Notes under the pieces: generated by a model
Database searches by the model: none
Told to the model about the DNA's origin: nothing
Seen by the model: only the letters and a program-made list of their open reading frames with translations
Origin: Paenibacillus woosongensis
GTDB taxonomy: Bacteria; Bacillota; Bacilli; Paenibacillales; Paenibacillaceae
Direction: 5' to 3'
DNA length: 64,000 nt
NCBI RefSeq assembly: GCF_009725165.1
Contig: NZ_WNZW01000016.1
Span: 40,465 to 104,464, forward strand
Shown: one piece after another, positions 1 to 8,308 of the stretch
Position numbering within the stretch: position 1 is the stretch's first letter
How the letters are laid out: every line of letters begins with the position of its first letter
Translations under genes and position numbers: made by a program

Positions 1-41
1 ACCGCAACCGAAACCGTTATTAATTCTGGAGGAATGCTACT

Positions 42-971
42 ATGGGTACGCTGGAAGCGAAAGAGCTCGGATTGTCATATGGAAGCGCCTATATATTCGA
101 GAATTTGAATCTCTCCATACCGGAGGGGAAAATCACCGTGTTTATCGGCAGCAACGGATGCGGCAAATCGACGCTGCTCCGCTCCATGGCCAGACTCCTG
201 AAGCCACAGCGGGGCTCGGTTATCCTGGCTGGCAGCGATATCTCCAGCATGTCAACGAAAGAGGTTGCGAAGAAGCTGGCGATCCTCCCGCAGGGCCCGA
301 CGGCTCCCGAGGGGCTGACCGTGCTGCAGCTCGTCAAACAGGGAAGATATCCCTATCAGAGCTGGCTGAAGCAGTGGTCGAAAGAAGACGAGCAAGTTGT
401 TCAGCAAGCGCTCGAAGCGACAGGCATGAGTGAGCTGGCTGAGCGCCCTGTAGACGCATTGTCGGGCGGTCAGCGGCAGCGGGCATGGATCGCCATGACT
501 TTGGCTCAAGAGACGCCGATCATTCTGCTTGATGAACCGACGACATACCTCGATCTGACGCATCAAATCGAAGTTCTGGATTTACTTTATGAGATGAATG
601 ATCGCGATAAACGGACGATTGTCATGGTACTTCATGATATTAATCTTGCTTGCAGATATGCAGACCATGTTGTAGCGATTCGCGACGGACGAATTGAAGC
701 GCAGGGAGCGCCTAATGAAATCGTAGACGAGCAGCTCATCGAAAACGTCTTCCGGCTCAAATGCGAAATCATTCCGGATCCGTTATATGGCACACCGCTG
801 TGCATCCCGCATGATAATTGCCGGCTGCGGGCAGCCCGCGCACTGGCGCAGCAGCAAAGAAAGGTTGACAGTTCGCCTCGGGATTCAGTTTCTGAAGAGG
901 GAAACCATGAGGAGGAAGAAACGGTTGCGCCAAAGAAGGAATTAGTTGCTGCCTCTTCCGTCTCGGTATAG
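42..971 (+). CDS. Iron-siderophore/cobalamin-type ABC transporter ATP-binding protein (FecE/FhuC family)
   Basis: Cytoplasmic ATPase subunit that would power a siderophore or corrinoid importer. Visible motifs are Walker A GSNGCGKST (about residues 37-45), Q-loop LPQG, ABC signature LSGGQRQR and Walker B IILLDEPTTYLDL followed by the H-loop histidine in VLHDIN. A GGAGG site lies nine bases before the ATG. At 309 residues it is about 40 longer than typical FecE/FhuC proteins because of a low-complexity acidic/lysine tail. The permease genes should lie to the left; a possible upstream reading frame ends with TAA at 21-23, consistent with an operon. A strong terminator follows, so this is the last gene. 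The substrate cannot be told from sequence alone. Confidence 0.9.
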   Translation: MGTLEAKELGLSYGSAYIFENLNLSIPEGKITVFIGSNGCGKSTLLRSMARLLKPQRGSVILAGSDISSMSTKEVAKKLAILPQGPTAPEGLTVLQLVKQGRYPYQSWLKQWSKEDEQVVQQALEATGMSELAERPVDALSGGQRQRAWIAMTLAQETPIILLDEPTTYLDLTHQIEVLDLLYEMNDRDKRTIVMVLHDINLACRYADHVVAIRDGRIEAQGAPNEIVDEQLIENVFRLKCEIIPDPLYGTPLCIPHDNCRLRAARALAQQQRKVDSSPRDSVSEEGNHEEEETVAPKKELVAASSVSV

Positions 972-1008
972 GGTTAAAGTTTTTATGGTAAATAGGTATT
1001 TGCACGGT

Positions 1009-1043
1009 AACAACCTCGCTAATTGGCGAGGTTGTTAGTTTTG
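1009..1043 (+). terminator. Intrinsic terminator after the ABC ATPase gene
   Basis: Perfect 11-bp stem (AACAACCTCGC paired with GCGAGGTTGTT, 1009-1019 with 1026-1036), 6-nt loop, followed by a short T-rich tract. Confidence 0.85.
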
Positions 1044-1144
1044 TCAGGTTATTTTCTTACATATTATTGTTTAACACTATTAAATATCCCAAGCAGGGAA
1101 TTGTTTACTTATAACGAATTTTATGTTAAATGGGAGTGATTCAG

Positions 1145-1825
1145 TTGACCATAAATGCAGTTCTTTTTGATTTGGATGGAACGCTGCTTGACCGTGAAGC
1201 ATCCCTGTTAAAGTTTGTGAGGGACCAATACCATCGATACCCCGAGTTACAAATCGTTGAAAAAGAAATTTTCGTTCAACGGTTTATTGAGCTTGATCAT
1301 CATGGTTACGTATGGAAGGACAAAGTATATCAACAGATGATGGATGAGTTTTCTATTAGAAACATGGACTGGACTTTGCTTCTAGAGGATTACATAAGAA
1401 ATTTCCAAAATCATTGTATCGGCTTTCCTAATTTATTTAGTATGCTTACTCAGTTAAAAAACCATAACATCAAATTGGCATTGGTCTCCAACGGTTTTGG
1501 GCAATTCCAATACGATAATTTCAAGGCGTTACACATTGAACATTTATTCGATGAGGTTTTAATATCGGAATGGGAGGGGCTGCGGAAACCTGATAAAGCA
1601 ATTTTCAATCGTGCTTTGACAAAACTGGGTGTAAACGCCGAAAATGCTCTCTTTGTTGGAGATCATCCTGATAACGATATACGAGCTAGTCGTGACGCTG
1701 GAATGAGAGCGGTGTGGAAACGTAATCGTCAGTTTGAAACGATTGTTGATGCTGATGCCGTAATTGATGATTTAGCTGAATTATTTGCTATTGTATCATC
1801 TTTTGGAATGATGTCAGAAGCATAG
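1145..1825 (+). CDS. HAD-superfamily hydrolase (subfamily IA phosphatase)
   Basis: Predicted phosphatase acting on a small phosphorylated metabolite. All four HAD motifs are visible: FDLDGTLL (nucleophile and acid/base aspartates), SNGFG (motif II), the lysine of LRKPDKAIF (motif III) and GDHPDND (motif IV). A four-helix cap lies between motifs I and II, typical of the IA/YjjG-like group. An ATG exists at 1130, but it overlaps the apparent ribosome site GGGAGTGAT; a TTG start at 1145 sits at correct spacing and gives MTINAVLFDLDGT, with the motif at the usual distance from the N terminus. The gene is alone between a terminator and a non-coding gap. The substrate is unknown. Confidence 0.85.
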   Translation: MTINAVLFDLDGTLLDREASLLKFVRDQYHRYPELQIVEKEIFVQRFIELDHHGYVWKDKVYQQMMDEFSIRNMDWTLLLEDYIRNFQNHCIGFPNLFSMLTQLKNHNIKLALVSNGFGQFQYDNFKALHIEHLFDEVLISEWEGLRKPDKAIFNRALTKLGVNAENALFVGDHPDNDIRASRDAGMRAVWKRNRQFETIVDADAVIDDLAELFAIVSSFGMMSEA

Positions 1826-2071
1826 CTTTTAGAGTCCATTTTTCGCAGATATCCTTGTCACCTCCAGAAAAGCGGAACACCACCTCGGTCATTAACATCC
1901 ACACATATTTGTCCTTTGCCTTCTACGATACCTCTGAACTGGCATGCAAAGCGAACAGAGGTTTACTTGCTATAAAAAATAAAGTATATTGTAAAAAGTA
2001 TCTCGTTAACGCCGATAATGTTTGTCCGCGTTAGCAGGTATAAGAACAATAAAAAGGCGTGAGACACACAA
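1826..2071. other. Intergenic region with an inverted repeat, no gene seen
   Basis: About 245 bp between the HAD and Rrf2 genes. It contains an imperfect hairpin around 1929-1964 (ACCTCTG pairing with CAGAGGT) and AT-rich sequence at 1970-2000 that probably carries the Rrf2 gene promoter. No convincing reading frame was seen. Confidence 0.5.
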
Positions 2072-2554
2072 ATGCACATGAAGACGGGCGTTGAGCAATC
2101 CGTGTATGCCATACTCCTGCTCAGCCTGCTGCCTGAAAAGGCAGTGCTGCCAGGGGAAGCGATCAGCCAGCAGTTGGGCGCCTCGGCTACTTATTTTCAG
2201 AAATTATTGAGAAAATTAGTGAGCGCTGATCTCATCACATCCGTTCCTGGCGTCAAAGGCGGCTTCAAGCTGAAAAAGAAGCTGGAGAATATCCGGATTT
2301 ATGACGTGTATCTCGCAATAGAGGGACAGCAGACACTGTATTCCTCATGCGGAACCTTGAACGATATGCTCGAGCTGCCAGCAGAGGAGCAATGCTGTCT
2401 GTTGACCGATTTGATGGAGGAAGCGGAGACAGCCTGGAAGTCCGTGCTGAAGCGCCAAACCGTCGCCGATCTGGCTGCAGAAATGCAGGAGGAGCGGTTT
2501 AGAGGCAAATTGGAGTGTTTACAAGCGTGGATCAAGGAAAAAATGGTTGTATAA
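2072..2554 (+). CDS. Rrf2-family transcriptional regulator
   Basis: DNA-binding regulator with an N-terminal winged helix (GVEQSVYAILLLSLL, then the turn and recognition helices ISQQLGASATYFQKLLRKLV) and the Rrf2 signature wing SVPGVKGGFKL. Cysteines occur at C92-type positions (SSCGT) and in a CC pair (EEQCCLL), but the three-cysteine spacing of IscR/NsrR cluster binders is not clear, so it may sense redox or small molecules without an Fe-S cluster. The start could be this ATG or the next one at 2078. It lies 43 bp upstream of the flavin-dependent oxidoreductase gene, which it probably controls. Confidence 0.82.
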   Translation: MHMKTGVEQSVYAILLLSLLPEKAVLPGEAISQQLGASATYFQKLLRKLVSADLITSVPGVKGGFKLKKKLENIRIYDVYLAIEGQQTLYSSCGTLNDMLELPAEEQCCLLTDLMEEAETAWKSVLKRQTVADLAAEMQEERFRGKLECLQAWIKEKMVV

Positions 2555-2597
2555 CGTAAGCTGGCAAAGCTTATTACATGCGAAGGAAGGGAATTAT

Positions 2598-3617
2598 ATG
2601 AGCCAACATCATAAAAAACTAAGCGAAGTTTCATATTCCGTACTGGATCTTGTGCCAATCACAAAAGGAGGTTCGCCAGCCCAATCTTTCAAGAACAGTC
2701 TTGATTTGGCCCAGCATGTCGAGCAATGGGGATATCGGCGATACTGGCTCGCCGAACATCACAATATGCCGGGGATTGGCAGTTCGGCGACTTCGGTTGT
2801 AATCGGTTATATCGCTGGCGGAACAAGCACGATACGAGTTGGTTCCGGAGGTATCATGCTGCCCAACCACTCGCCGCTAGTCATCGCTGAACAATTCGGC
2901 ACACTGGAAGCGATGTATCCCGGGCGGATCGATCTCGGCTTAGGCCGTGCTCCGGGAAGCGACCAAAGTACGATGCTGGCGCTTCGCCGCGATCCTCGCG
3001 CGAACGGTCATGATTTTCCGGATCAGCTGCAGCAGCTGCGAAGCTACCTGGATGAGAATTCACGGCATAACCGTGTAAGGGCGATACCCGGTGAAGGCCA
3101 AGACATTCCCATCTGGCTGCTCGGTTCCAGCGGCTTCAGTTCAGCACTAGCGGCAAAGCTGGGATTGCCGTTTTCATTCGCTAGCCATTTCGCCCCTGAA
3201 CATACAGTTGCGGCGTTAACGCAATATAAATCCCAGTTCCAGCCCTCTGATGTACTGGATAAACCCTATGCAATGGCCGGGATTAATGTGTTCGCGGCCG
3301 ACACGACGGAAGAGGCGGAGTACCTCGCGACTTCGTTCCAGCAGCAATTCCTAAGCCTGATCCGCAACCACCCCGGCCAAATTCCGCCGCCAGTCGAGAG
3401 CATGGAGAACATTTGGACGGAGTATGAGAAAGCCTTGGTCATGAAGCAGCTGAATGCTTCGATTATCGGCAATCCGGACGAAGTCAGGGAGAAACTACAG
3501 GCGTTTATAGATAACACTGGGGCGGATGAACTGATTATTAATACAACGATGTATGATCATAAAGCGCGTGTTCGTTCTTACGAGCTTGTTGCTGAGATTA
3601 CCGGTATGAAGATCTGA
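2598..3617 (+). CDS. Luciferase-like (LLM class) flavin-dependent oxidoreductase
   Basis: FMN/F420-dependent TIM-barrel monooxygenase or reductase of the bacterial luciferase-like family, 339 residues. The typical signature is visible: SYSVLDLVPI near the start, YWLAEHHNMPG, SSATSVVIGYIA, VGSGGIMLPNHSPLVIAEQFGTLEAMYPGR and the GLGRAPGSD loop. This pattern is the MsnO8/YwcH-type subgroup seen in many Bacillota. The reading frame extends upstream to 2547 inside the rrf2 gene, but the ATG at 2598 has an AAGGAAGGG site at proper distance and is preferred. It is probably cotranscribed with the Rrf2 gene. The substrate is unknown. Confidence 0.87.
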   Translation: MSQHHKKLSEVSYSVLDLVPITKGGSPAQSFKNSLDLAQHVEQWGYRRYWLAEHHNMPGIGSSATSVVIGYIAGGTSTIRVGSGGIMLPNHSPLVIAEQFGTLEAMYPGRIDLGLGRAPGSDQSTMLALRRDPRANGHDFPDQLQQLRSYLDENSRHNRVRAIPGEGQDIPIWLLGSSGFSSALAAKLGLPFSFASHFAPEHTVAALTQYKSQFQPSDVLDKPYAMAGINVFAADTTEEAEYLATSFQQQFLSLIRNHPGQIPPPVESMENIWTEYEKALVMKQLNASIIGNPDEVREKLQAFIDNTGADELIINTTMYDHKARVRSYELVAEITGMKI

Positions 3618-3772
3618 GTTAACGTAATATATATTATGTAAACTATAATAAATGGATTCCTTTTTCTGGATTGTTGTAGTATTATAGATATACGAACAAA
3701 GGTTCTTCTTTGTTCCAGCACCTTAGTCAGGCATTTCTACGTAATATTAATCCATGATAAGGTGGTATCTAA

Positions 3773-4189
3773 ATGGCGCTTCAATGTAATCAGATTTTTG
3801 TGAATTTGCCGGTAAAAGATTTGCCCAAGACGAAGGATTTCTTTGAACAGGTTGGATTCGAATTTAATCCCCAGTTCACGGACGAGAAAGCAGCCTGCCT
3901 GGTCATAAGCGAGCATATTTATGCCATGCTGCTGAGCGAGGCCTATTTCAAGACCTTTACGAAGAAAGACATCCCGGATACAAAGGCTAATGCAGAGGTG
4001 ATTGTCGCTTTGTCCGCAAGCAGCCGGGAGCAGGTGGATGAGATCGTGGAACGGGCTCTTGCTGCAGGCGGCCAGCCTTTTAATGATCCAGTAGATCACG
4101 GGTTTATGTACACTTGGAGCTTCCAGGATCCTGATGGCCATTTATGGGAGGTCTTATATATGGACCCGGCCACGATTGAACAGGGTTGA
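3773..4189 (+). CDS. VOC (glyoxalase/bleomycin resistance-like) family protein
   Basis: A 138-residue protein with two beta-alpha-beta-beta-beta modules. The opening IFVNLPVKDLPKTKDFFEQVGF and the closing FQDPDGHLWEVLYMDP are the classic VOC strand patterns. The C-terminal E of HLWEV is a normal metal ligand; the full ligand set is not obvious, so it may be a binding protein rather than an enzyme. AAGGTGGT lies upstream of the ATG. Single gene, followed by a terminator at 4304. Confidence 0.82.
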   Translation: MALQCNQIFVNLPVKDLPKTKDFFEQVGFEFNPQFTDEKAACLVISEHIYAMLLSEAYFKTFTKKDIPDTKANAEVIVALSASSREQVDEIVERALAAGGQPFNDPVDHGFMYTWSFQDPDGHLWEVLYMDPATIEQG

Positions 4190-4303
4190 ATCAACTTATT
4201 TAATGATATGAATTAATATAATTAATCATATTAATCAAGAGTGCGAGCAAAACAAGAAATGGCTTTTGATTGGTAGATTGAATAGGATATAAATTTAACT
4301 AGA

Positions 4304-4344
4304 AGAAGTCTCCTTAGGTAATAACCTGAGAAGGCTTCTTTTTT
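4304..4344 (+). terminator. Intrinsic terminator after the VOC gene
   Basis: Stem of about 16 bp with one mismatch and G-U pairs (AGAAGTCTCCTTAGGT against ACCTGAGAAGGCTTCT), followed by a run of six T. Confidence 0.8.
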
Positions 4345-4406
4345 ATGTTGATTGAGACAGAGATTAATCATAAAGCTTTACATCGAAGAGATGATTCGTC
4401 ACTTAT

Positions 4407-4465
4407 GTTGCAAATGCAACAATATTATATTAAATTATAGGCATGCCGTTTTGTTGCATTTGCAA
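4407..4465. promoter_or_regulatory. Paired palindromes upstream of the AT-rich marR gene (probable MarR operators)
   Basis: Two copies of a 12-bp palindromic motif in opposite orientation: TTGCAAATGCAA at 4408-4419 and TTGCATTTGCAA at 4454-4465, centres 46 bp apart. They flank the AT-rich stretch that should hold the promoter and lie just before the ribosome site at about 4480. Autoregulation by the MarR protein encoded next is inferred. Confidence 0.6.
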
Positions 4466-4492
4466 TATAATAACCTACTAAGGAGTTTAATA

Positions 4493-4945
4493 ATGAAAGA
4501 GATTCTTCGTGAAATTGGGATGATCGCAAGGGCGCTGGATTCCATCAGTAATATAGAATTTAAAGAATTTGATCTTACAAAAGGGCAGTATTTGTACCTT
4601 GTGCGAATATGCGAATATCCAGGAATCATTCAAGAAAAATTAGCTGAAATGATCAAGGTAGACCGATCAACAGCAGCTCGTGCTATCAAAAAACTTGAAA
4701 TTAGTGGCTTTATAGAAAAGAAAGAAGATCAACATAACAAAAAAATAAAAAAACTCTTTGCAACAGAGAAAGGGAAATATATCTATCCTTTTATTAAAAA
4801 AGAACATGATTATTCCAATTCCGTTGCTTTAGAGGGGTTTTCAGAAAAAGAAGCGGAAGCTATATTCAATTTTCTTCAGAGAATAAGAAAAAATATAGAA
4901 AAAGATTGGGAATTTGTGAAAAAGGGGAATAGGAGAAACTATTGA
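4493..4945 (+). CDS. MarR-family transcriptional regulator
   Basis: A 150-residue winged-helix repressor: YLYLVRICEYPGIIQEKLAEMIKVDRSTAARAIKKLEISGFIEKKED covers the helix-turn-helix and the wing, flanked by dimerisation helices. The frame is open from 4352, but the ATG at 4493 has AAGGAG eight bases upstream and is the natural start, downstream of the palindromes. It is clearly more AT- and lysine-rich than flanking genes. The stop is followed 23 bp later by a GNAT acetyltransferase gene, making a two-gene unit that may have been acquired together. Confidence 0.88.
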   Translation: MKEILREIGMIARALDSISNIEFKEFDLTKGQYLYLVRICEYPGIIQEKLAEMIKVDRSTAARAIKKLEISGFIEKKEDQHNKKIKKLFATEKGKYIYPFIKKEHDYSNSVALEGFSEKEAEAIFNFLQRIRKNIEKDWEFVKKGNRRNY

Positions 4946-4968
4946 TTTATTAAAGGAGCGCATATTTT

Positions 4969-5484
4969 ATGAATATAGAAATAAAAAAATGCAACTATGA
5001 AGATTTACGCAACCTTCAAGCTATTGGTATTGAAACATTTAATGATACATTCAGGCATCAGAATTTATCCGAAAATATGAAAGCCTACTTAGATAGGGCT
5101 TTTAATTTGAAACAGTTAGAAAAAGAACTATCAAATATTTCTTCCCAATTTTATTTTATATATTGCAATGAGGATATTGGCGGTTATTTAAAAATAAACA
5201 TAGATGATGCCCAATCTGAAGATATGGGCAAGGATTCGCTAGAAATCGAGAGGATCTATGTAAAAAAGAATTATCAAAAACAGGGGCTTGGCAAATATCT
5301 TCTAAATCAGGCTTTGGAAATTGCATTGGAGTGTAATAAAAAGAAAATCTGGCTAGGCGTATGGGAGAAGAATGAGAAGGCCATTGCTTTTTATAAGAAA
5401 ATGGGTTTCATTCAGGCGGGAGCGCACTCTTTTTATATGGGTGATGAAGAGCAGATGGACTTTATTATGATCAAGCACATATGA
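4969..5484 (+). CDS. GNAT-family N-acetyltransferase (PaiA-like)
   Basis: Acetyl-CoA dependent acetyltransferase of 171 residues. The acetyl-CoA binding motif A is visible as IERIYVKKNYQKQGLGKYLL (Q-x-x-G-x-G) and motif B as NEKAIAFYKKMGF. The N-terminal half (IGIETFNDTFRHQN) resembles PaiA-type polyamine acetyltransferases and other TTHA0252-like GNATs; the substrate is therefore only a guess. An AAAGGAG site precedes the ATG. It shares the AT-rich composition of the MarR gene directly upstream, which probably represses it. Confidence 0.85.
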   Translation: MNIEIKKCNYEDLRNLQAIGIETFNDTFRHQNLSENMKAYLDRAFNLKQLEKELSNISSQFYFIYCNEDIGGYLKINIDDAQSEDMGKDSLEIERIYVKKNYQKQGLGKYLLNQALEIALECNKKKIWLGVWEKNEKAIAFYKKMGFIQAGAHSFYMGDEEQMDFIMIKHI

Positions 5485-5648
5485 TTCCCTTCAGGGAACG
5501 TATGTGCTATAATAAGTACGCCAAACACGTATTTTGCGCACTTTTAGTTTAGAGCGATTTGTTTTCTTAGAGACAGTTTGTTATCAAGTTGATTTTTCGC
5601 AAAAACAACCTATAAATGGTAAATAACATCAACGTAAGAGGGATTGCT

Positions 5649-6563
5649 TTGACTACGAAATATTACATAGAAGAATTTTATGCCGAGCCGCTTCAAGCCT
5701 TTACGATTTGGATGAAACAATCAGGATATACGGAGACGACGAGAAAAGAATATTTAAGAGAAGTGTATGACTATTTATTCTCCTTAGATGAACTGCCTGT
5801 GCAACAGGCGGGAAAGTTAAATGTTGTTAGCTTTCTCGTCTCCAAACAGGAATCTGCCGGGGATAGGACAAGGAATCGGACTTTGTCGGCGATCCGTTCA
5901 TTTTATGCCTCATTGATCGATTTTGAACTGGCGACCAGAAATCCGGCGCTAGAGGTCAAGAAGTCAAAGACGGAGAAAAATAAAATTCCAGTCTATCTGG
6001 AGGAGCAGGAACTCAAGAAGGTGCTCACTTATGTCGATGGTCGTTACCGGGACAGGAATCTGGCAATTTTCCTGCTGATGGGTTACTGTGGTTTGCGGGT
6101 GGGAGAGGTTCATCGCATGAATCTCTCTCATTTCAAGAGAGATAAGGGGACGCTTGAAGTACTAGGCAAAGGACGGAAGTGGAACGAGATCCCGCTGCCT
6201 GAGTTAGTCGTTGAATACCTGGCGAAAGTGGAGGAGGAGCGCATCCAGCCTTATAGCTCAAAAGAAGAAGCCTTCTTCATCTCTCAGAAGGGAAGAAGAT
6301 TATCGATTCGTCAAATTCAGAAGATTGCGGCGCATGTCTTCGATGCCTTCAAACAGGATCACCCGCAGTTGACCGATATGAAATTATCCTGCCATAAGCT
6401 GCGGCACTCCTTTGCTACCATGCTGCTGAGAAACAACGTCGATATTCGCGTGGTAAAGGAACTGCTCGGTCATGCCTCCATTGAAACAACAATGATCTAT
6501 ACGCATATCAACGATGAGCAGAAGCGCAGCGCGATGACGACAATTGAGGTGCCGAAGATTTGA
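5649..6563 (+). CDS. Tyrosine recombinase of the XerC/XerD type
   Basis: Site-specific recombinase. The SAM-like N-terminal DNA-binding domain spans about residues 5-95. The catalytic domain carries Arg I in GYCGLRVGEVHRMN, the beta-hairpin lysine in GKGRKWNEIPL, HKLRHSFATMLL (H-x-x-R), LGHASIETTMIYTHI (histidine and nucleophilic tyrosine). A TTG at 5649 with upstream AGAGGGA fits better than the ATG at 5616, which lacks a ribosome site. At about 304 residues it matches chromosome-dimer resolvases and integron-like Xer proteins; no phage genes or attachment repeats were seen next to it. A second Xer-type enzyme lies at 49579. Confidence 0.88.
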   Translation: MTTKYYIEEFYAEPLQAFTIWMKQSGYTETTRKEYLREVYDYLFSLDELPVQQAGKLNVVSFLVSKQESAGDRTRNRTLSAIRSFYASLIDFELATRNPALEVKKSKTEKNKIPVYLEEQELKKVLTYVDGRYRDRNLAIFLLMGYCGLRVGEVHRMNLSHFKRDKGTLEVLGKGRKWNEIPLPELVVEYLAKVEEERIQPYSSKEEAFFISQKGRRLSIRQIQKIAAHVFDAFKQDHPQLTDMKLSCHKLRHSFATMLLRNNVDIRVVKELLGHASIETTMIYTHINDEQKRSAMTTIEVPKI

Positions 6564-6612
6564 AGCTTCAGCATGAAATGGAGCGATGTTCAACTCAAGC
6601 TATAAGGACAAC

Positions 6613-6641
6613 AAAATCCCACGCTGCGTGGGATTTTTTGA
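6613..6641 (+). terminator. Intrinsic terminator after the recombinase gene
   Basis: AAATCCCACGC pairs with GCGTGGGATTT around a minimal loop and is followed by TTTTT. Confidence 0.85.
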
Positions 6642-6660
6642 TTTTCATTCATATCGTATT

Positions 6661-7173
6661 TTATTCTTCGACAGGTCTCTTTACCTGAAGGGGCGGAGGG
6701 ATTAGCCAGCCTTTATCTTTGTTCATTTGAAGAATGCGCAAGCCTAATGCGGCTTTAGTAAGGTGATATTTGGCAAATAATGCGCCGACATCTTCTCTTA
6801 TCGATTGCCCCATAACCGAACTACAGGCTGCAAGACCAAGCGCATTCTCCGCTGCAATTTTTGCAGCAATTTCAGGATCTGTAAATCTTGCTCCCGCTGG
6901 AATATCCTCAAGCTTAGCTGGGGGTCTTTCTGGCAATACAGGCGCGGGTGCAATACCATTATCGGTGAGCAGGGTGTCACACTCTTTAATTTCTAATTTC
7001 GCCTGTTCAATTAAAGCTTCGAGAATTTTCTTGAGATCCTCGTCACCGGCGTGGTTGAGGAAGGCCTGGTAACAGGAAACCGTGCCTTTAGCCATCATGG
7101 ATGCTTGCCATACGCTGAAAATTTCACCATAATGCATCGGTTCGTCTTTGGGATTACCGCTTAATATACCCAT
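6661..7173 (-). CDS. DUF3231 family protein (ferritin-like helical bundle)
   Basis: A 170-residue, mostly helical protein resembling the DUF3231 family common in spore-forming Bacillota; members are about 170 residues or tandem duplications of that unit. The visible pattern is two helical pairs, MHYGEIFSVWQASMMAKGTVSCYQAFLNHAGDED and DPEIAAKIAAENALGLAACSSVMG, with a proline-rich linker between. The ATG at 7173 follows AAAGGAGAG at a somewhat long spacing; the frame extends to 7212. It is divergent from the manganese catalase gene, and both encode ferritin-like bundles often found in sporulation or oxidative stress contexts. The function is not known. Confidence 0.72.
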   Translation of the reverse strand: MGILSGNPKDEPMHYGEIFSVWQASMMAKGTVSCYQAFLNHAGDEDLKKILEALIEQAKLEIKECDTLLTDNGIAPAPVLPERPPAKLEDIPAGARFTDPEIAAKIAAENALGLAACSSVMGQSIREDVGALFAKYHLTKAALGLRILQMNKDKGWLIPPPLQVKRPVEE

Positions 7174-7365
7174 ATCGTTTATTGTCTCTCCTTTTATTAT
7201 AATCACCGTCATTATTCACTTCATCCTGATGTTTTATGCTTCTTACTTAACATCATGTCATCTCATGATACTTGGAGAAACATGGCAGGCTCCTCCTTGC
7301 ATTCACCCTAGTCGACTAGCGCAAACTCATAAGGACGTAAATTTGCATAAAAGGAGATTATCGTG

Positions 7366-8220
7366 ATGTATTTCTATAAAGAAGATTTAATTAATTTGAT
7401 CGTCCCAGATCAGCCAGATCCGGCAGCAGCGAAGGTGCTTCAAGAAACATTAGGCGGGAGATTTGGCGAGATGCGCACCATGATGCAGTTTTTCTTTCAA
7501 AGCAATAACTTTCGCGGTAACGCAACCCAGTTTCGGGATTTGATACGAGGCGTGTTTCTGGAGGAATTAAGTCATGTCGAGTTGGTGCAGCATACCATTA
7601 ACCAATTGCTCACCGGTGCAGGCGCTTCTGGAGCAGGCGATTCGGGCTTGAATGCAGCTCCGCTGGATGAGGCCGTCAAACACGCCAATCCCCATCACTT
7701 TATTATGGGTGCACAAAGCTCGCTGCCGGTCGATGCAGCCGGAAATCCTTGGAATGGAAACTATGTGTATGATCATGGCAATCTGATCAGCAATTTATTG
7801 GACAACGTTGTTCTGGAATCAACGGGAGTGCTTCAAAAGACAAGAATTTATGAAATGAGCAACAACAAAGCGTTCCGTGAAACGCTGGCCTTTCTGATCG
7901 TTCGCGATAACGCCCACCAGAACGCTTTTGCCAAGGCCTTAGAAACATTGGGCGTAGAATGGGGCAAGCTGTTTCCTGTTCCAAACTATGATATTAACAA
8001 ATACCCGGAATGCAAGAAATACGTCGATATGGGCTTTCACAATGCGCAATTTAATTTCCGGCTGGATCCTACGCGGATTGCTGAAATCTTTAGCGGCCAA
8101 ACACCAAGCCGCAACGGCGGGGAGCTGCAAGTAGTCGCACCGCCGGAAGGTTATCCGCTACCTAGCCTGCCTGAATTGGCCAATGAGCATAGCCCGGGTC
8201 TTCACGACTTGAATTCATGA
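7366..8220 (+). CDS. Manganese (non-haem) catalase
   Basis: Disproportionates hydrogen peroxide with a di-manganese centre in a four-helix bundle. The metal ligand helices are visible: FGEMRTMMQFFFQ (first Glu, E35 when counted from this ATG, matching the classical numbering), FLEELSHVELVQH (E-x-x-H pair), LESTGVLQKTRIYEM (third Glu) and VRDNAHQNAF (second His). AAAGGAG lies ten bases before the ATG; a GTG codon immediately before it could also be used. The length of 284 residues is normal for the KatN/YdbD/CotJC group. Spore-coat versus vegetative location is open. Confidence 0.92.
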   Translation: MYFYKEDLINLIVPDQPDPAAAKVLQETLGGRFGEMRTMMQFFFQSNNFRGNATQFRDLIRGVFLEELSHVELVQHTINQLLTGAGASGAGDSGLNAAPLDEAVKHANPHHFIMGAQSSLPVDAAGNPWNGNYVYDHGNLISNLLDNVVLESTGVLQKTRIYEMSNNKAFRETLAFLIVRDNAHQNAFAKALETLGVEWGKLFPVPNYDINKYPECKKYVDMGFHNAQFNFRLDPTRIAEIFSGQTPSRNGGELQVVAPPEGYPLPSLPELANEHSPGLHDLNS

Positions 8221-8249
8221 GCTGCTAAAAAAGTAATAGCGAAACAGAA

Positions 8250-8290
8250 ACAGGCCTCGCAATCCTTATTAGGATTACGGGGCCTGTTCT
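8250..8290. terminator. Bidirectional terminator between catalase and cyclophilin genes
   Basis: ACAGGCC...GGCCTGT hairpin with an inner CAATCC/GGATTA stem, placed between two convergent genes and T-rich on the minus-strand side. Confidence 0.75.
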
Positions 8291-8308
8291 GATTGAAATA
8301 CCCTTGCT

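Noticed and set aside
3737..4141. 134-codon minus-strand frame opposite the VOC gene
   Set aside because: No ribosome site or family pattern, and it lies entirely antisense to a well-supported VOC gene.
5649..6563. Prophage or integrative element integrase
   Set aside because: No phage, replication or transfer genes and no flanking direct repeats were seen around either recombinase gene.
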